Assembly (NCBI GenBank): GCA_964370625.1
Contig: CAYJKB010000012.1
Location: 1-49,563, forward strand
Length of the DNA stretch: 49,563 bases
Origin: CAYJKB01 sp964370625
GTDB taxonomy: Bacteria > Bacillota > Clostridia > Oscillospirales > Butyricicoccaceae
Reading direction: 5' to 3'
Position numbers and translations under genes: made by a program. The notes under the pieces were generated by a model. That model had not been told where the DNA came from. It did not search any database and saw only the letters and a program-made list of their open reading frames with translations. This document shows, in pieces, positions 42,569-49,379 of the stretch. Every line of letters starts with the position of its first letter. Position 1 is the first letter of the stretch.

Positions 42569-44221
42569 ATGAAAAAAAGAGTATTTCTTAGCATTTTTTT
42601 AACAGCTGCAACAATGATTTTTATTTGTTCTGTTCTGTTAATTACAACTTTATATGGAGAATTTGCACAGGAGCGTAAAAATATTTTATATGAAGAACTT
42701 ACAATTATTGAACGCTCTATAGATTTAAATGGTATACAGATATTAGAAGATTTATCAGAAGATACAGAAAGTAGACTTACATTAATTGATATTAGTGGCA
42801 GAGTTATTTTCGATAGTAAACTTGATTTTAGCAAGATGGAAAATCATTGTGATAGACCTGAAATTATAGATGCTTTTACTTATGGCGAAGGTCAATCTAC
42901 ACGTATGTCAAATTCTATGGATTATACAAGTTATTATTATGCAATAAAAATTGATGATAATACTGTGCTTAGAATTTCAAATGAAACTTTATCTTTTAAA
43001 TCTATGCTTGATAGAAGCCTTTTAGTTGTTCTAGGTATTTCTATTGCTTGTATTTTCGGCTCTATGTACATTGCAAATCGCTTTACAAAATCAATAATCA
43101 CTCCAATTCTTACTTTAAATCTTGATAATCCACTTGATAATGTAGAATATGAAGAAATTTCTCCTCTATTGCTTCGAATGGATAAACAAAATAAGAAAAT
43201 CAATTCACAAGTGTTATCTTTAAAGCAAAAACAACGTGAATTTGATGGTATTATTGAAAATATGCATGAATCACTTATTATTTTTTCAAACGATAAACAC
43301 ATTTTATCTGCAAATAGAAGTGCTTGTAAAACTTTTGGTGTAAAACATGCACAGAATTTAAGTTATATCGAACTTTGTCGTGACCCTATTTATCTTCAAA
43401 GTGTAGAGAATGCTTTTATTGGTAAAATCAGTAATAGTAAGTATGAAAAAAATGGTAGAATTTATAATTTATCAGTTGCACCTGTTGAATGTGCCGAAGG
43501 CTTTGGTGCTGTACTTTTAGCTGTAGATGTGACAGAAAAAGAACTTGCTGATTCAATGCGTCAAGAATTTTCTGCAAATGTATCTCATGAACTTAAAACT
43601 CCACTGACTTCTATTTTAGGTTATGCTGAACTTATGAAAAGTGGATTTGCAAAACCTGCTGATTTCCCTAAATTCTCTACTCATATTTATGATGAAGCAA
43701 ACAGGTTATTATCATTAATTCAAGATATAATTAAACTTTCTCATTTAGATGAAACTGGGCTTCGTGAACAATTTACAGAAGTAGATTTATATTCTGTGTG
43801 TCGTGATGTTGTAAATCAGCTTACAATGAAAGCACAAGGATTAAATATTAAGCTTGATTTATTCGGTGAAAATGTAACTATTTCTGCACTTAATGCACCA
43901 CTTCATGAGATGATTTTTAATTTATGTGATAATGCTTTAAATTATAATGTCCCTAATGGAAGTGTTGATATTCGTATTGTTACAAAGCCAGATAAAGTCA
44001 AACTTATTGTATCTGATACTGGTATTGGCATCAAAGAAGAACATCAACCACGTATTTTTGAGCGTTTTTATCGTGTAGATAAAAGTCATTCAAAGATTAC
44101 AGGTGGAACAGGGCTTGGTTTATCTATTGTAAAACATACTGCTATGCTTCATAATGCTAATTTATCACTCGAAAGTACTTTTGGCGCAGGAACTAAAATA
44201 ACTGTAGAATTTCCTATTTAA
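42569..44221 (+). CDS. phoR: phosphate regulon sensor histidine kinase, PhoR type
   Basis: Membrane histidine kinase for the adjacent response regulator. 550 residues: membrane segment 1 (about 7-27), extracytoplasmic domain, segment 2 (about 149-171), a HAMP-like stretch, a PAS domain (about 225-320), HisKA with VSHELKTPLTSILGY near 340 and the HATPase domain with NLCDNALNY, DTGIGIKEEHQPRIFERFYR and GTGLGLSIV. GGAG is upstream of the ATG. The 144-base gap from phoB includes the stem-loop at 42431-42459. Confidence 0.94.
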   Translation: MKKRVFLSIFLTAATMIFICSVLLITTLYGEFAQERKNILYEELTIIERSIDLNGIQILEDLSEDTESRLTLIDISGRVIFDSKLDFSKMENHCDRPEIIDAFTYGEGQSTRMSNSMDYTSYYYAIKIDDNTVLRISNETLSFKSMLDRSLLVVLGISIACIFGSMYIANRFTKSIITPILTLNLDNPLDNVEYEEISPLLLRMDKQNKKINSQVLSLKQKQREFDGIIENMHESLIIFSNDKHILSANRSACKTFGVKHAQNLSYIELCRDPIYLQSVENAFIGKISNSKYEKNGRIYNLSVAPVECAEGFGAVLLAVDVTEKELADSMRQEFSANVSHELKTPLTSILGYAELMKSGFAKPADFPKFSTHIYDEANRLLSLIQDIIKLSHLDETGLREQFTEVDLYSVCRDVVNQLTMKAQGLNIKLDLFGENVTISALNAPLHEMIFNLCDNALNYNVPNGSVDIRIVTKPDKVKLIVSDTGIGIKEEHQPRIFERFYRVDKSHSKITGGTGLGLSIVKHTAMLHNANLSLESTFGAGTKITVEFPI

Positions 44222-44289
44222 CAAATTGTTCTAAGTCTTACTTTAAAATCATAAAGATTAACAAAAGATTTTTAAGGAGGGCAAAAGAA

Positions 44290-44766
44290 ATGTTAATAGT
44301 AACAACAAAAATATCAAAAAAGAAATTATTATGTTCTGCTATTATATTATGTACCGTAATTATAGGAGGCATAGGTATATTTCAAAGTACTTTAGATGTT
44401 GAGGCTACACAGGGCATACTTACAACTGCGAAAATTAAAACTGCTGAAGAGCGTGTAGAATTTTTAAGTGAACTTGGGCTTACAGTTGAGCCAGTGCCAT
44501 TAGAGGTGCTAAATGTTGTAATTCCACAGGAATTTGACGAAGTTTATACAGCTTATAATGAACTTCAAAAGGATTGTGGATATAACCTTGAAAAATATAA
44601 AGGCAAAGAGGTAGAGCTTTTTAAATTCCGAGTTTTAGATCATCCATCAGGTGAATTAGAAGTTTATGTTAACCTATTAATTTATAAAAATAAAGTAATA
44701 GGTGGTGATATTTCTTCTGCTAAATTAGATGGCTTTGTAACAGGGCTTACAGCTTATGAGGAATAG
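44290..44766 (+). CDS. DUF4830-domain membrane-anchored protein
   Basis: 158 residues: one N-terminal membrane segment (about 12-30, LCSAIILCTVIIGGIGIF), then an exported domain that I recognise as DUF4830 from the blocks RVEFLSELGLTVEP, VVIPQEFDEVYTAYNELQK, YKGKEVELFKF and NLLIYKNKVIGGDISS. The function of DUF4830 is unknown. AAGGAGGG precedes the ATG. It lies 68 bases after phoR without an obvious terminator between, so read-through from the pst-pho transcript is possible. Confidence 0.85.
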   Translation: MLIVTTKISKKKLLCSAIILCTVIIGGIGIFQSTLDVEATQGILTTAKIKTAEERVEFLSELGLTVEPVPLEVLNVVIPQEFDEVYTAYNELQKDCGYNLEKYKGKEVELFKFRVLDHPSGELEVYVNLLIYKNKVIGGDISSAKLDGFVTGLTAYEE

Positions 44767-44802
44767 TGTTTACAATTTGTTAATACTAGCTGTAATCACA
44801 AA

Positions 44803-44877
44803 TTATCCACTGCCTGTGGATAACTCTGTGCATATGTGGATAACTCCTTATAAAGCTATCTTTTGTCCTGTGGATAA
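44803..44877. promoter_or_regulatory. cluster of four DnaA boxes
   Basis: TTATCCACT (44803-44811, plus, one mismatch), then three perfect boxes on the minus strand, each TGTGGATAA: 44815-44823, 44835-44843 and 44869-44877. The first two form an inverted repeat, and the three perfect boxes share the longer TGTGGATAACT. A very AT-rich stretch follows (44891-44930). DnaA binding is the established function of TTATCCACA; its purpose here is discussed in findings. Confidence 0.8.
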
Positions 44878-44932
44878 CTGAAATTACAAAGAGTATTTAT
44901 AATAATAAAATTTTAATTCTAAATAAAAACAC

Positions 44933-44979
44933 CCCTTCATATACATTAGTAATCTAATTTATATGGAGGGATTTTTTTG
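44933..44979 (+). terminator. terminator-like hairpin overlapping a ribosome site
   Basis: Arms 44933-44949 and 44954-44970, 16 of 17 positions paired, loop TAAT, followed by ATTTTTTT. The 3' arm ends in GGAGGG, the ribosome site of the next gene, whose TTG start (44977-44979) directly follows the T run. It should end transcripts coming from DUF4830 and hide the ribosome site in any transcript that begins upstream of it. Confidence 0.75.
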
Positions 44980-45381
44980 GATAATTCAATAAAAGGCAAA
45001 GGATTTTTAAAAATATTAGCCACAACTGGGGGTGTATTACCTCTCGAAGGAGTTACTGTAAAAATTAGTAAACAAGATGAAAATGGAGAAAAATTATATC
45101 ATACAGGCATAACAGATATAAGCGGACAAACCATATCTTATGAAGTACCAGCACCATTATCTGATTTTTCACAACAGCCGATTTCATCAGATAATCCAAT
45201 ATTGCCATATTCAAAATATACAATAACAGCCAGTATGCCAAAATATTACACAGTGATTTTTAAAGATGTACCTGTATTCGATAGCATCACTTCATTACAA
45301 ACTGTGCCTATGGTGCCATTACCTGAAGGTGTGCAAGAAGCAACAGCCATAGTATATGAAAGTCAATCACCAAATCTTTAA
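44977..45381 (+). CDS. small beta-sandwich protein, carboxypeptidase-regulatory-like
   Basis: 134 residues, no signal peptide or membrane segment. The pattern LKILATTGGVLPLEGVTVKI, GITDISGQTISYEVPAP and PYSKYTITASMPKYY is that of a carboxypeptidase-regulatory-like (prealbumin-type) beta sandwich, a fold common in structural and surface proteins; exact function unknown. TTG start with GGAGGG 6 bases upstream; the frame is closed by a stop at 44950, so no earlier start is possible apart from ATT. First of three genes (45411, 46824) spaced closely. Confidence 0.75.
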   Translation: MDNSIKGKGFLKILATTGGVLPLEGVTVKISKQDENGEKLYHTGITDISGQTISYEVPAPLSDFSQQPISSDNPILPYSKYTITASMPKYYTVIFKDVPVFDSITSLQTVPMVPLPEGVQEATAIVYESQSPNL

Positions 45382-45410
45382 TTATTTAAATTTAAAATGG
45401 AGGCATACAA

Positions 45411-46820
45411 ATGGCAATTACACCAACTATACCAGAAACTATAACTGTACATTTAGGACGTCCTGATGATAATTCAGCGCAGAATGTAACTGTATCTTTT
45501 GCTGATTATATTAAAAATGTAGCATCAAGTGAAATTTTTCCGACATGGCCAGATGAAGCAATAAGAGCAAATATTTATGCACAAATTTCTTTTGCACTCA
45601 ATCGAATTTATACTGAATGGTATCCATCGCAAGGTAAAGACTTTGATATTACAAATTCTACAGCTTTTGACCAATATTTTGTCAACGGACGTGATATTTT
45701 TTCAAATATAAGTGAAATTGTAGATGAATTATTTAATGATTATTTAAGACGCCCAAACACAGTTGAACCTTTTTTTGCTCAATATTGCAATGGAACAACT
45801 GTAACTTGTGATGGATTATCTCAATGGGGCACAGTAGAGCTTGCTAATCAAGGATATACACCCTTTGAAATTTTACAATTTTATTATGGCGATAATTTAG
45901 AATTAGTTTCCAATGCACCTATTAGTGAAGATATTCCGTCATATCCTGATAAACCACTTGTAGTAGGGGATAGTGGCAATGATGTTAAAGATTTACAAGT
46001 TCGTTTAAATCGTATTTCAGCTGATTTTCCAGCTATTCCAAAAATTTATCCTGTTGATGGAGTTTTCGGAGTTGAAACAGAGCAAGCTGTGCGAAAATTT
46101 CAGGAGATATTTAATTTAACTATAGATGGAATTGTCGGAAAAGCCACTTGGTATAAAATAATATTTGCCTATAATTCTGTAAAAGATTTAGCAGAACTTA
46201 CAAGCGAAGGTTTAACTTATGATGAAATTTCAAGACAATATCCAGGAGAACTTAAAATAGGGGATAGTGGCATTCCTGTTGCTAATGTTCAATATTATTT
46301 AAAGGTAATTTCCCAATTTTATCCACCAGTACCACCTGTTATAGTTGATGGTCTTTTTGGTATACAGACAGAAAATAGTGTAAAATACATTCAAGGTCAA
46401 GCAAATTTACCTCAAACAGGGATTATCGACCGTGCTACATGGAATGTAATATATAAAGCATTTCGAGGTATTGTAACTAATCCTCAAAATGGATTTACAT
46501 CTGAAGGGCTTCCTGTATTTGGTGGAAAGGTATTAAAACGTGGTTCTGTTGGTGATGATGTTACATTAATGCAAGAATATTTAAATTATATAGCTAAAAC
46601 TTATCCTCAAATTGGTATATTTACACCTACAGGATTTTATGGAGAACTTACTGAAAAAGCTGTTAAAGAATTTCAAACTATTTTTGGTATTTCACCAGTT
46701 ACAGGCACAATAGGAGCTATAACTTGGGATTCAATTTCTGATGTTTATTCTGATTTATCACAAGGATTTACAGTATCTACACGACAATATCCAGGATATA
46801 TATTAAAAGAGGAGGTATAA
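45411..46820 (+). CDS. SpoIID-like protein with three peptidoglycan-binding repeats
   Basis: 469 residues. The N-terminal part (about 30-165) matches the SpoIID/LytB domain pattern: YIKNVASSEIFPTWPDEAIR (E41 in the position of the conserved SpoIID Glu), then QYFVNGRDIF and DGLSQWGTVELANQG, where QWG is typical. Three PG_binding_1 repeats follow near 185-250, 280-345 and 378-445, each with DGxFGxxT/E and a VKxFQ/VRKFQ core. SpoIID is a lytic transglycosylase of spore engulfment; whether this one is active is unknown. There is no signal peptide. GGAGG lies upstream of the ATG, and the gene starts 29 bases after the previous one. Confidence 0.8.
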   Translation: MAITPTIPETITVHLGRPDDNSAQNVTVSFADYIKNVASSEIFPTWPDEAIRANIYAQISFALNRIYTEWYPSQGKDFDITNSTAFDQYFVNGRDIFSNISEIVDELFNDYLRRPNTVEPFFAQYCNGTTVTCDGLSQWGTVELANQGYTPFEILQFYYGDNLELVSNAPISEDIPSYPDKPLVVGDSGNDVKDLQVRLNRISADFPAIPKIYPVDGVFGVETEQAVRKFQEIFNLTIDGIVGKATWYKIIFAYNSVKDLAELTSEGLTYDEISRQYPGELKIGDSGIPVANVQYYLKVISQFYPPVPPVIVDGLFGIQTENSVKYIQGQANLPQTGIIDRATWNVIYKAFRGIVTNPQNGFTSEGLPVFGGKVLKRGSVGDDVTLMQEYLNYIAKTYPQIGIFTPTGFYGELTEKAVKEFQTIFGISPVTGTIGAITWDSISDVYSDLSQGFTVSTRQYPGYILKEEV

Positions 46821-46823
46821 TAT

Positions 46824-47330
46824 ATGTCATATACAACACAAGATTTTAAAACACATATTAAAAATTTGCAACAATTATTAAATACACAAAATTATGTAAA
46901 TGAAAACCCTATTGTACTTGCAATTGATGGTATTTATGGTGAAAATACTACAAATGCTGTTAAGCAATTTGAGCGAAATAATAATTTCCCCATTACAGGA
47001 CAAATGGATTTTGAGCGATATCAAACACTTGTTAATTCATTAGATGAAAATGTTTTAATGAGTAATACCAATCAAAATCCATTATATTTAAATTTTAATA
47101 TTCCATTAGCTATAGGAAGTGGTGGAAATAATGTTTATATAGTTCAAGCTGTTATTTCTAATTTATCTGAACGTTATATAAATCTTGCAGATCAACAAAT
47201 TACAGGAATTTATGATGACAATACAGCACAAAATATATTAGAATTACAGTTAATTTTCGGTTTACCTCAAACAGGAGTATTAGATAATACAACTTGGGGA
47301 TATATTACTAGAATTAATAATATCCTATAA
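46824..47330 (+). CDS. protein with two peptidoglycan-binding-like domains
   Basis: 168 residues, no signal peptide. Two PG_binding_1-like units: about 10-70 (IKNLQQLLN, AIDGIYGENTTNAVKQFERN, ITGQMD) and about 93-165 (VYIVQAVISNL, ITGIYDDNTAQNILELQLIFGL, QTGVLDNTTWGYI). It resembles the repeats of the gene 3 bases upstream and probably arose from the same source. GAGGAGG precedes the ATG. Its stop is 6 bases from the stop of nth on the other strand, with no strong terminator between. Confidence 0.8.
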   Translation: MSYTTQDFKTHIKNLQQLLNTQNYVNENPIVLAIDGIYGENTTNAVKQFERNNNFPITGQMDFERYQTLVNSLDENVLMSNTNQNPLYLNFNIPLAIGSGGNNVYIVQAVISNLSERYINLADQQITGIYDDNTAQNILELQLIFGLPQTGVLDNTTWGYITRINNIL

Positions 47331-47336
47331 AATATT

Positions 47337-47966
47337 TTATCCTCTAGTTTTACATAATTCAAATAATATACATTGTGCACATTTAGGAGAACGTGCAGTA
47401 CATACAGCTCTTCCATGATGTACTAATCTATGACAAAAAGCAAGTTGCTTATCTTGTGGAATTTTTTCTTTTAATACACGTTCAACTTTATGTGCATCTT
47501 TTGTAATTGGAACTAAACCTAATTTAGTTGATAATCTAATACAATGTGTATCAGCAACAATAGCAGGTTTACCATAAATATCACCTAAAATTAAATTAGC
47601 AGTTTTTCTGCCTATTCCAGGAAGCTTTAATAAATCTTCCATATTATCTGGAACGATACCATCAAATTTATCAAGTAACATAATAGATGCAAGTTTTAAA
47701 TCATTTGCTTTTGTATGAAATAAACCACATGGACGAATAATTTTTTCAATATCTTCTACATCAGCCTTTGCAAAACTTTCTAAACTTGGAAAAGTTTTAT
47801 ATAAATCTTCTGCAACTTTATTTACACGAACATCTGTACATTGTGCTGCAAGTCTTGTTGAAAATAATAATTCATATGGTTTTATATAATTAAGTTCACA
47901 TTTTACATCAGGATATAATTTTTCAAGATGTTCTATTATAGTTTTAATTCGGTTTTTTTCAGTCAT
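47337..47966 (-). CDS. nth: endonuclease III
   Basis: DNA glycosylase/AP lyase that removes oxidised pyrimidines. 209 residues, standard length. Helix-hairpin-helix LPGIGRKTANLIL with catalytic Lys near residue 120, catalytic Asp in VADTHCIR near 138, and the [4Fe-4S] pattern C-x6-C-x2-C-x5-C at the C terminus (CTARSPKCAQCILFELC). AGGAG lies 10 bases before the ATG. Convergent with the peptidoglycan-binding genes. Confidence 0.97.
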   Translation of the reverse strand: MTEKNRIKTIIEHLEKLYPDVKCELNYIKPYELLFSTRLAAQCTDVRVNKVAEDLYKTFPSLESFAKADVEDIEKIIRPCGLFHTKANDLKLASIMLLDKFDGIVPDNMEDLLKLPGIGRKTANLILGDIYGKPAIVADTHCIRLSTKLGLVPITKDAHKVERVLKEKIPQDKQLAFCHRLVHHGRAVCTARSPKCAQCILFELCKTRG

Positions 47967-48002
47967 AATGTGAGTTCTCCTAGTTTATTGAATTTTTGAA
48001 TA

Positions 48003-48031
48003 TTGACAACAGAAATTAAATATAATATAAA
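48003..48031 (+). promoter_or_regulatory. orphan plus-strand promoter candidate
   Basis: TTGACA (48003-48008), 17-base spacer, TATAAA (48026-48031), pointing away from nth into a region with no plus-strand gene. It lies directly upstream of the stem-loop 48039-48059 and repeat locus D. Could be chance in AT-rich DNA or a small RNA promoter. Confidence 0.4.
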
Positions 48032-48033
48032 TA

Positions 48034-48059
48034 GAAAAAGGTACTATCCGATAGCACCT
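48034..48059 (-). terminator. terminator after the 143-residue ORF
   Basis: Minus strand: AGGTGCTATC / GATAGTACCT stem (one mismatch) followed by TTTTTC. It lies between repeat locus D and nth and could end transcription from the ORF at 48336-48767. Confidence 0.6.
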
Positions 48060-48120
48060 ATATGCATTATATATCAAATGGTGACAGAAATCAACAAATT
48101 TTCTTTTGTATTAAATCTCT

Positions 48121-48358
48121 GCCAAGATGGCTGGATTTTTGTATAATACGATTTTCTTTCTTTTTCATTACTTGGTTAACCCCAAGTAATCAAACGTTCC
48201 CACTTTTGGATTTGTCAAAAGTGGAATAAAATCGCTTTGCCACGATTTTTTGTAATATCTACTCTTTCGTGCTATCGGCAGTTAGCCTGTGTCTGTCTAC
48301 GTCATTCCGTACTCTGTACTATATTGTATTTGCTGTTAGACTTTGCCTTGCAGAAAAA
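48121..48358 (-). repeat. dispersed structured repeat, locus D
   Basis: Complete inverted copy: GCCAAGATGGCTGG end block, hairpin 2 at 48167-48190 (9-bp stem), CAAACG, hairpin 1 at about 48198-48226, AATCGCTTTGCC, ATCGGCAGTTAGCC, CGTACTCTGTACTATATTG and TTTGCCTTGCAG. It occupies most of the 369-bp gap after nth and runs into the 3' end of the 143-residue ORF. Confidence 0.78.
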
Positions 48359-48767
48359 AGGATTCTGCTAATCCCTCATGAGTTATGATATAGAAAATAG
48401 TATTTTTATTTTTATCTAAAAACGCTAAATCTAACTGCTTAAAGTTGTCATCAAATTGCACAATATTTTCATCTATATTAATAAAAAACGAATTAAAAGT
48501 TTTTAACAAATCATAAAACTTTTGATTAAACTTAAAAGTATATAAAATTTTCTTTCTACCACCATATTTAGACTTTTTAAATTTATTTGTATGAATTTCA
48601 CTTATCAATTCTAAATTTTCTTTAGCAAACAAAATAATCTCATCATTATCATCTAAAAAATTGATTAACTCAACATATTTAATATGCGGTTTTAATTTTT
48701 TAAGTAAATTTCTATATTCAGTATTATTTTTTAAAGTTATACGTTTTAAATCGTCAAAATTTTCCAT
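48336..48767 (-). CDS. protein of unknown function, 143 aa, 3' end within a repeat
   Basis: Not recognised. Charged and aromatic, very rich in K, N, F, D and E (KKILYTFKFNQKFYDLLKTF); no signal peptide or membrane segment. The ATG at 48765-48767 has an AGGAG site about 8 bases upstream, which favours a real gene. Its last codons (about LQGKV and stop) come from repeat locus D, so the original C terminus may have been lost or replaced by insertion of the repeat. It lies between the tRNA terminator (48787-48819) and the stem-loop at 48034-48059, hence probably a separate transcript. Confidence 0.6.
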   Translation of the reverse strand: MENFDDLKRITLKNNTEYRNLLKKLKPHIKYVELINFLDDNDEIILFAKENLELISEIHTNKFKKSKYGGRKKILYTFKFNQKFYDLLKTFNSFFINIDENIVQFDDNFKQLDLAFLDKNKNTIFYIITHEGLAESFFLQGKV

Positions 48768-48786
48768 ATTAATCTCCTATACAAAA

Positions 48787-48819
48787 CAAAAAAACCTTTC
48801 AGATTAACTGAAAGGTTTT
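48787..48819 (-). terminator. terminator of the tRNA operon
   Basis: Minus strand: AAAACCTTTCAG / CTGAAAGGTTTT, a perfect 12-bp stem, followed by further T residues. It begins 4 bases after the CCA of tRNA-Lys. Confidence 0.88.
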
Positions 48820-48822
48820 CGA

Positions 48823-48898
48823 TGGTGATCCATCGGAGATTCGAACTCCGGACACCCTGCTTAAAAGGCAGGTGCTCTGCCTGCTGAGCTAATGGATC
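48823..48898 (-). tRNA. tRNA-Lys (TTT)
   Basis: 76 bases including encoded CCA. The acceptor stem GATCCAT pairs with ATGGATC, the anticodon loop is CTTTTAA, and the T loop is TTCGAAT. Last tRNA of the five-gene operon read on the minus strand. Confidence 0.97.
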
Positions 48899-48901
48899 AA
48901 A

Positions 48902-48978
48902 TGGCTGGGATGGTAGGACTCGAACCTACGCAATGCCAGAGTCAAAGTCTGGTGCCTTACCGGCTTGGCTACACCCCA
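48902..48978 (-). tRNA. tRNA-Gln (TTG)
   Basis: 77 bases including encoded CCA. It starts TGGGGTG, giving the U1-A72 pair usual in bacterial tRNA-Gln; the anticodon loop is CTTTGAC and the T loop is TTCGAGT. Confidence 0.97.
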
Positions 48979-49003
48979 ATGTAATACAGGCTATTGGATT
49001 TTA

Positions 49004-49081
49004 TGGGGTGGATAATGGGATTCGAACCCACGGCCCTCAGTGCCACAAACTGATGCTCTAACCAACTGAGCTATACCCACC
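49004..49081 (-). tRNA. tRNA-His (GTG)
   Basis: The anticodon loop is TTGTGGC and the acceptor stem GTGGGTA pairs with TATCCAC. The extra G(-1) that identifies tRNA-His is encoded (base 49081) opposite the C discriminator, and CCA is encoded. Confidence 0.97.
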
Positions 49082-49121
49082 ATACTATAACATTTTACAA
49101 TTTTCTAGTATTCTAGAAAAT

Positions 49122-49198
<77 letters not shown>

Positions 49199-49202
49199 AT
49201 GT

Positions 49203-49276
49203 TGGAGCGGGTGATGAGAATCGAACTCACGTGTTCAGCTTGGAAGGCTGACATTCTACCATTGAACTACACCCGC
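49203..49276 (-). tRNA. tRNA-Gly (TCC)
   Basis: 74 bases including encoded CCA. Anticodon loop CTTCCAA, acceptor GCGGGTG with CACCCGC. First tRNA of the operon, 74 bases downstream of its promoter. Confidence 0.97.
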
Positions 49277-49350
49277 ATGTTTGTTCATCTTCGTGAAATA
49301 TGACGCTTACCGCTCTCGTTCTCACTGCTTTCCTTTTGGGAACATATATG

Positions 49351-49379
49351 AGTATATATTAAATAAACCGTTTTGTCAA
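49351..49379 (-). promoter_or_regulatory. promoter of the tRNA operon
   Basis: Minus strand: perfect TTGACA (49374-49379), 17-base spacer, TATACT (49351-49356). The rest of the window end (49380-49563) is AT-rich with poly-T runs and no gene that I can support. Confidence 0.85.

Noticed and set aside
44803..44930. The DnaA boxes plus AT-rich tract as the chromosomal origin oriC
   Set aside because: No dnaA, dnaN, recF, gyrB or rpmH nearby, and by eye C exceeds or equals G on the plus strand on both sides, so there is no sign of a skew switch. A DnaA-binding cluster is the safer reading.
44919..44947. Sigma-E-like promoter (TATACATT at 44940-44947) for the SpoIID-like gene set
   Set aside because: The -10 resembles CATACANT but the -35 region is poor and the match lies in the hairpin arm; too weak to list as a feature.
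47327..47340. Palindrome ATAAAATATTTTAT between the convergent stops of the peptidoglycan-binding gene and nth
   Set aside because: A/T only, 14 bases and no T run beyond it; likely chance in AT-rich DNA.
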